From Bradyrhizobium manausense (GTDB taxonomy: Bacteria; Pseudomonadota; Alphaproteobacteria; Rhizobiales; Xanthobacteraceae), in NCBI RefSeq assembly GCF_018130615.1, contig NZ_JAFCKB010000007.1, forward strand, positions 248,001-312,000: a DNA stretch of 64,000 nt, read 5' to 3'. Positions 62,242-64,000 of this stretch are shown here, in pieces. Under the pieces are notes generated by a model, which was not told the origin of the DNA, made no database searches, and saw only the letters and a program-made list of their open reading frames with translations. Numbering within the stretch: position 1 is the first letter of the stretch; each line of letters opens with the position of its first letter. The position numbers and the translations under genes were made by a program.

Positions 62242-62487
62242 TTACATCCCGTGGCTCGCGAACACCTTGCTGCATGACTTCGACAGCTTGGCGCGATTGG
62301 CCTGCAGGCAGCCCTGCACCGCACCGTCATTGCCGAGATCCTTGCGGCATAGCCGCGAGGCGTCACGCGAGCAGGCGTTCTGTTCCTGCGGCGTGCCCAT
62401 ATGGCCTTGCGCGAAGGCGGGTGTGCTGGACAGGCCGCCGAGGGCCGAGAGCGTGATTGTCGCCAGCAAGAACAGTTTACGAGACAT
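62242..62487 (-). CDS. Small exported four-cysteine protein, copy B
   Basis: This 81-residue protein starts MSRKLFLLATITLSALGGLS, with signal cleavage after STPAFAQG. The mature domain carries CSRDASRLC, GCLQANRAKLSKSC and thus C-x7-C-x12-C-x11-C, identical in spacing to copy A. CL-x7-LS-x2-C is the typical end of GLG1-type repeats. Role is unknown; a small disulfide-bonded periplasmic protein is likely. It is transcribed in the same direction as copy A, 255 bases upstream of it. Confidence 0.78.
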   Translation of the reverse strand: MSRKLFLLATITLSALGGLSSTPAFAQGHMGTPQEQNACSRDASRLCRKDLGNDGAVQGCLQANRAKLSKSCSKVFASHGM

Positions 62488-62627
62488 CGGCGGCTCCAAG
62501 TCTGACGGATGATTTTCAGGTCCTGTCTGAACTCGTCGCCTTGCCACTTGTTCCCCCAAGGCGCGTAACCGCTATCCAAGGTTCCCGGCGCGCTGCTATA
62601 AATGCCCTTGGGTATGAGGAGTTCTCG

Positions 62628-63053
62628 ATGAAACGCTATCTGGTATTTGCGCTCGTTGGCCCATTCGTGGGCGGCTTCCTGCTGCTGCTGACGACGACCT
62701 ACCAGTCCGGCTACTGGGCGCAGACCGGCCTCAGCGAGGTCGGCAAGCTATTCGTGGTGTTCTTCAAGACCCTGCAATACAGCTATCTGTTCGGCTTCCT
62801 GCCGTCGCTGATGATCGGCGCGGTCGACGACATCCTGATCCACGTCCGGCGGGTCCGGCCCATGCTGCGGATGCTGCTGGTTGGTCTGTTCGCCTTCATC
62901 CTCGCCGCGTTCACCTACGGTTCGCGCGGGTCGGATTCGGGCGCGGTGCAGTTCATCCTGTACGGCCTGGTCGGCTTCGTGCCGGCGGTGCTTTCATCCT
63001 GGTTCGTGCATCACTATGTCGAGGAGCCGCGGCCGGTGGCGGCGGCGGGCTGA
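62628..63053 (+). CDS. Four-helix membrane protein (DUF5413-like)
   Basis: This 141-residue protein has four hydrophobic helices: residues 4-22 (YLVFALVGPFVGGFLLLL), a middle pair around YSYLFGFLPSLMIGAVDDIL and MLLVGLFAFILAAFTYG, and a last one at VQFILYGLVGFVPAVLSSWF. From memory it resembles a DUF5413 family common in bradyrhizobia; function is unknown. AGGAG stands six bases before the ATG at 62628. It is followed 60 bases later by the DUF4112 gene in the same direction. Confidence 0.75.
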   Translation: MKRYLVFALVGPFVGGFLLLLTTTYQSGYWAQTGLSEVGKLFVVFFKTLQYSYLFGFLPSLMIGAVDDILIHVRRVRPMLRMLLVGLFAFILAAFTYGSRGSDSGAVQFILYGLVGFVPAVLSSWFVHHYVEEPRPVAAAG

Positions 63054-63113
63054 GCGCGCGACCTTCGGACGCGGCGCAGCAACCTCTGTTGCGCTGGTGC
63101 GTTCCCTGATGGC

Positions 63114-63662
63114 ATGACCATGACCGACGACGACATTCTCGCGCCACGCAAGTCCCGCTCGGGGACGCATTCGCGCGCCGATTTTTCAGGCCGCGAGGCC
63201 CGCGGGCCGATCATCGACCAGGACGGCCACGAGATCCGCCCCGAAACCCTGGAACAGGGGTTTCAGGAGTTTCGCTTCGCGTTCGGGCAAGGCAACGGCA
63301 GCCCGTTCGGCAATCTGACGCGCGAGCAGCGGATTGCGCGGCTCGAGGCGATTGCAAAGCTGCTCGACGTCGCCTTCATCCTGCCGGGCACCAATATCCG
63401 CTACGGTATCGACGGGCTGATCGGCCTGATTCCCGTTATCGGAGACATCATCACCACCGCGATCTCGCTGTGGCTGGTGCGCGAGGCCCGCGCGCTCGGC
63501 GCGCCCTGGTACATCACCGCGCGGATGCTGGGCAATGTCGCCGTCGACGGCGTCGTTGGCATGGTGCCGTTCGCGGGCGATGCCTTCGACGTCATGTTCC
63601 GCGCCAACATGCGCAACGTGCGCCTCTTGCGCCGCTGGCTCGACAAGCAGCCGCGGATTTGA
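63114..63662 (+). CDS. DUF4112 domain protein
   Basis: This 182-residue protein has a polar N-terminal 75 residues and a DUF4112 domain with LLDVAFILPGTNIRYGIDGL, IGLIPVIGDIITTAISLWLV and VVGMVPFAGDAFDVMFRANM. The repeated GLIPxxGD and GMVPFAGD turns with hydrophobic helices suggest a membrane-associated fold. Biochemical role is not known. Two ATGs (63114 and 63120) are possible starts. It is probably in one operon with the preceding membrane protein gene. Confidence 0.82.
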   Translation: MTMTDDDILAPRKSRSGTHSRADFSGREARGPIIDQDGHEIRPETLEQGFQEFRFAFGQGNGSPFGNLTREQRIARLEAIAKLLDVAFILPGTNIRYGIDGLIGLIPVIGDIITTAISLWLVREARALGAPWYITARMLGNVAVDGVVGMVPFAGDAFDVMFRANMRNVRLLRRWLDKQPRI

Positions 63663-63684
63663 GAGCGAGCGTCAAATCTCGGTG

Positions 63685-63830
63685 CACCTCTCCCGCTTGC
63701 GGGAGAGGTCGACGCGCCTCGGGCGATGCGGAGCATCGTCCCGTGCGCGGCGGGTGAGGGCTTTCACCTCTGGGGGGCCTCGATTGCGGAGACACCCTCA
63801 CGCCAGCCCTCTCCCGCAAGCGGGAGAGGG
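63685..63830. repeat. Compound CTCTCCCGC repeat
   Basis: CACCTCTCCCGC and GCGGGAGAGGT form a hairpin at 63685-63709. A second GC-rich module follows, and the element closes with CCCTCTCCCGC and GCGGGAGAGGG at 63808-63830. It is the third member of this repeat family in the window, placed between the DUF4112 gene and a convergent minus-strand gene. Confidence 0.75.
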
Positions 63831-63840
63831 AGAACTTAAA

Positions 63841-63876
63841 ACGCAAAAAGCGCGATAGCCTTTCGGCCATCGCGCT
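63841..63876 (-). terminator. Rho-independent terminator for the minus-strand gene at the window end
   Basis: AGCGCGAT at 63849-63856 pairs with ATCGCGCT at 63869-63876, continued by GCC/GGC inside. On the minus strand the stem is followed by TTTTTGCGTTTT, a good U-rich tail. It lies about 30 bases past the stop codon of the gene at 63907. Confidence 0.85.
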
Positions 63877-63906
63877 GTCTGCGCACATTGGAGGTTTTAA
63901 GAAGAC

Positions 63907-64000
63907 TTACGCCGCGTCGGCGTCGGTCTCGGCGACCGGTTCCGGCTTGCGGTGGCGCGGCAGCGGGAAGGCCTCGCTCTCATAGAGCGAGCGGATGCCG
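63907..64000 (-). CDS. Unidentified protein, 3' end only
   Basis: The last 30 codons of a minus-strand gene are readable, ending in TAA at 63907-63909. The translation ends with GIRSLYESEAFPLPRHRKPE and an acidic Ala/Asp-rich tail. I cannot assign a family from this piece. Reality as a gene is supported by the in-frame reading through the window edge and the strong terminator just downstream. Confidence 0.55.
   Translation of the reverse strand, partial: GIRSLYESEAFPLPRHRKPEPVAETDADAA

Noticed and set aside
1-64000. tRNA, rRNA, insertion sequence, prophage or integrative element
   Set aside because: I found no cloverleaf-type conserved arms, ribosomal motifs, transposase or integrase motifs, or attachment-site pairs while reading both strands; a computed RNA search was not possible here.

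Overview
The window reads as chromosomal DNA of a Bradyrhizobium-like alphaproteobacterium. The evidence is high GC content, Bradyrhizobium-type dispersed palindromic repeats between genes, a three-subunit pntAA/pntAB/pntB transhydrogenase, a long Arg/Gly-tailed S21 protein, and a nirK/nirV/hemN/nnrR/nnrS denitrification block in an order I recall from B. diazoefficiens. I see no tRNA, rRNA, CRISPR array, insertion sequence or prophage, so this is mostly core genome with transport-rich accessory stretches.

Layout. 1-10.9 kb: end of an oligoendopeptidase gene, a 50-residue cytochrome oxidase subunit IV, pntAA-pntAB-pntB, a serine hydrolase, a ChaA-type antiporter, a cupin, a TPR lipoprotein, rpsU, aqpZ and purEK. 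11-22.4 kb: a diguanylate cyclase, four small conserved genes including two YdcH-type ones, an L-2-hydroxyglutarate oxidase-like enzyme, a PAS/GGDEF/EAL protein, a divergent GlpD-like oxidoreductase followed by potABC without a binding protein, and a small membrane protein. 22.4-33.2 kb: a carbohydrate ABC importer without ATPase, a LysR regulator divergent from a 4-oxalomesaconate tautomerase gene and a DctA-type transporter gene, an AsmA protein, and the CoA-transferase scoAB.

33.3-40.5 kb is the denitrification and nitric-oxide block: nirV and nirK (minus), a 68-residue membrane protein (minus) divergent from hemN (plus), a DUF1858 protein, and nnrR divergent from nnrS. Four TTG-N8-CAA sites, at 35447, 35905, 37493 and 38788, lie just upstream of these genes. 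They suggest one FixK2/NnrR-type regulon in which NirK makes NO, NnrR senses it, NnrS helps tolerate it, and HemN supplies heme under low oxygen.

40.5-64 kb: an AraC regulator divergent from a FixJ-like protein with Glu in place of the phosphoacceptor Asp, a DUF4139 protein, an esterase-like phytase protein, a second ATPase-less sugar ABC importer next to a 2-hydroxyacid dehydrogenase, a chemoreceptor, a Bug-type binding protein, two tandem EamA transporters, a magnesium P-type ATPase, a truncated ABC-ATPase remnant, purA, a proline-rich membrane protein, two exported small proteins with identical four-cysteine spacing, two further membrane or DUF proteins, and the 3' end of an unidentified gene. 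Perfect or near-perfect hairpins, often parts of dispersed repeats, sit between most convergent gene pairs and probably serve as terminators.
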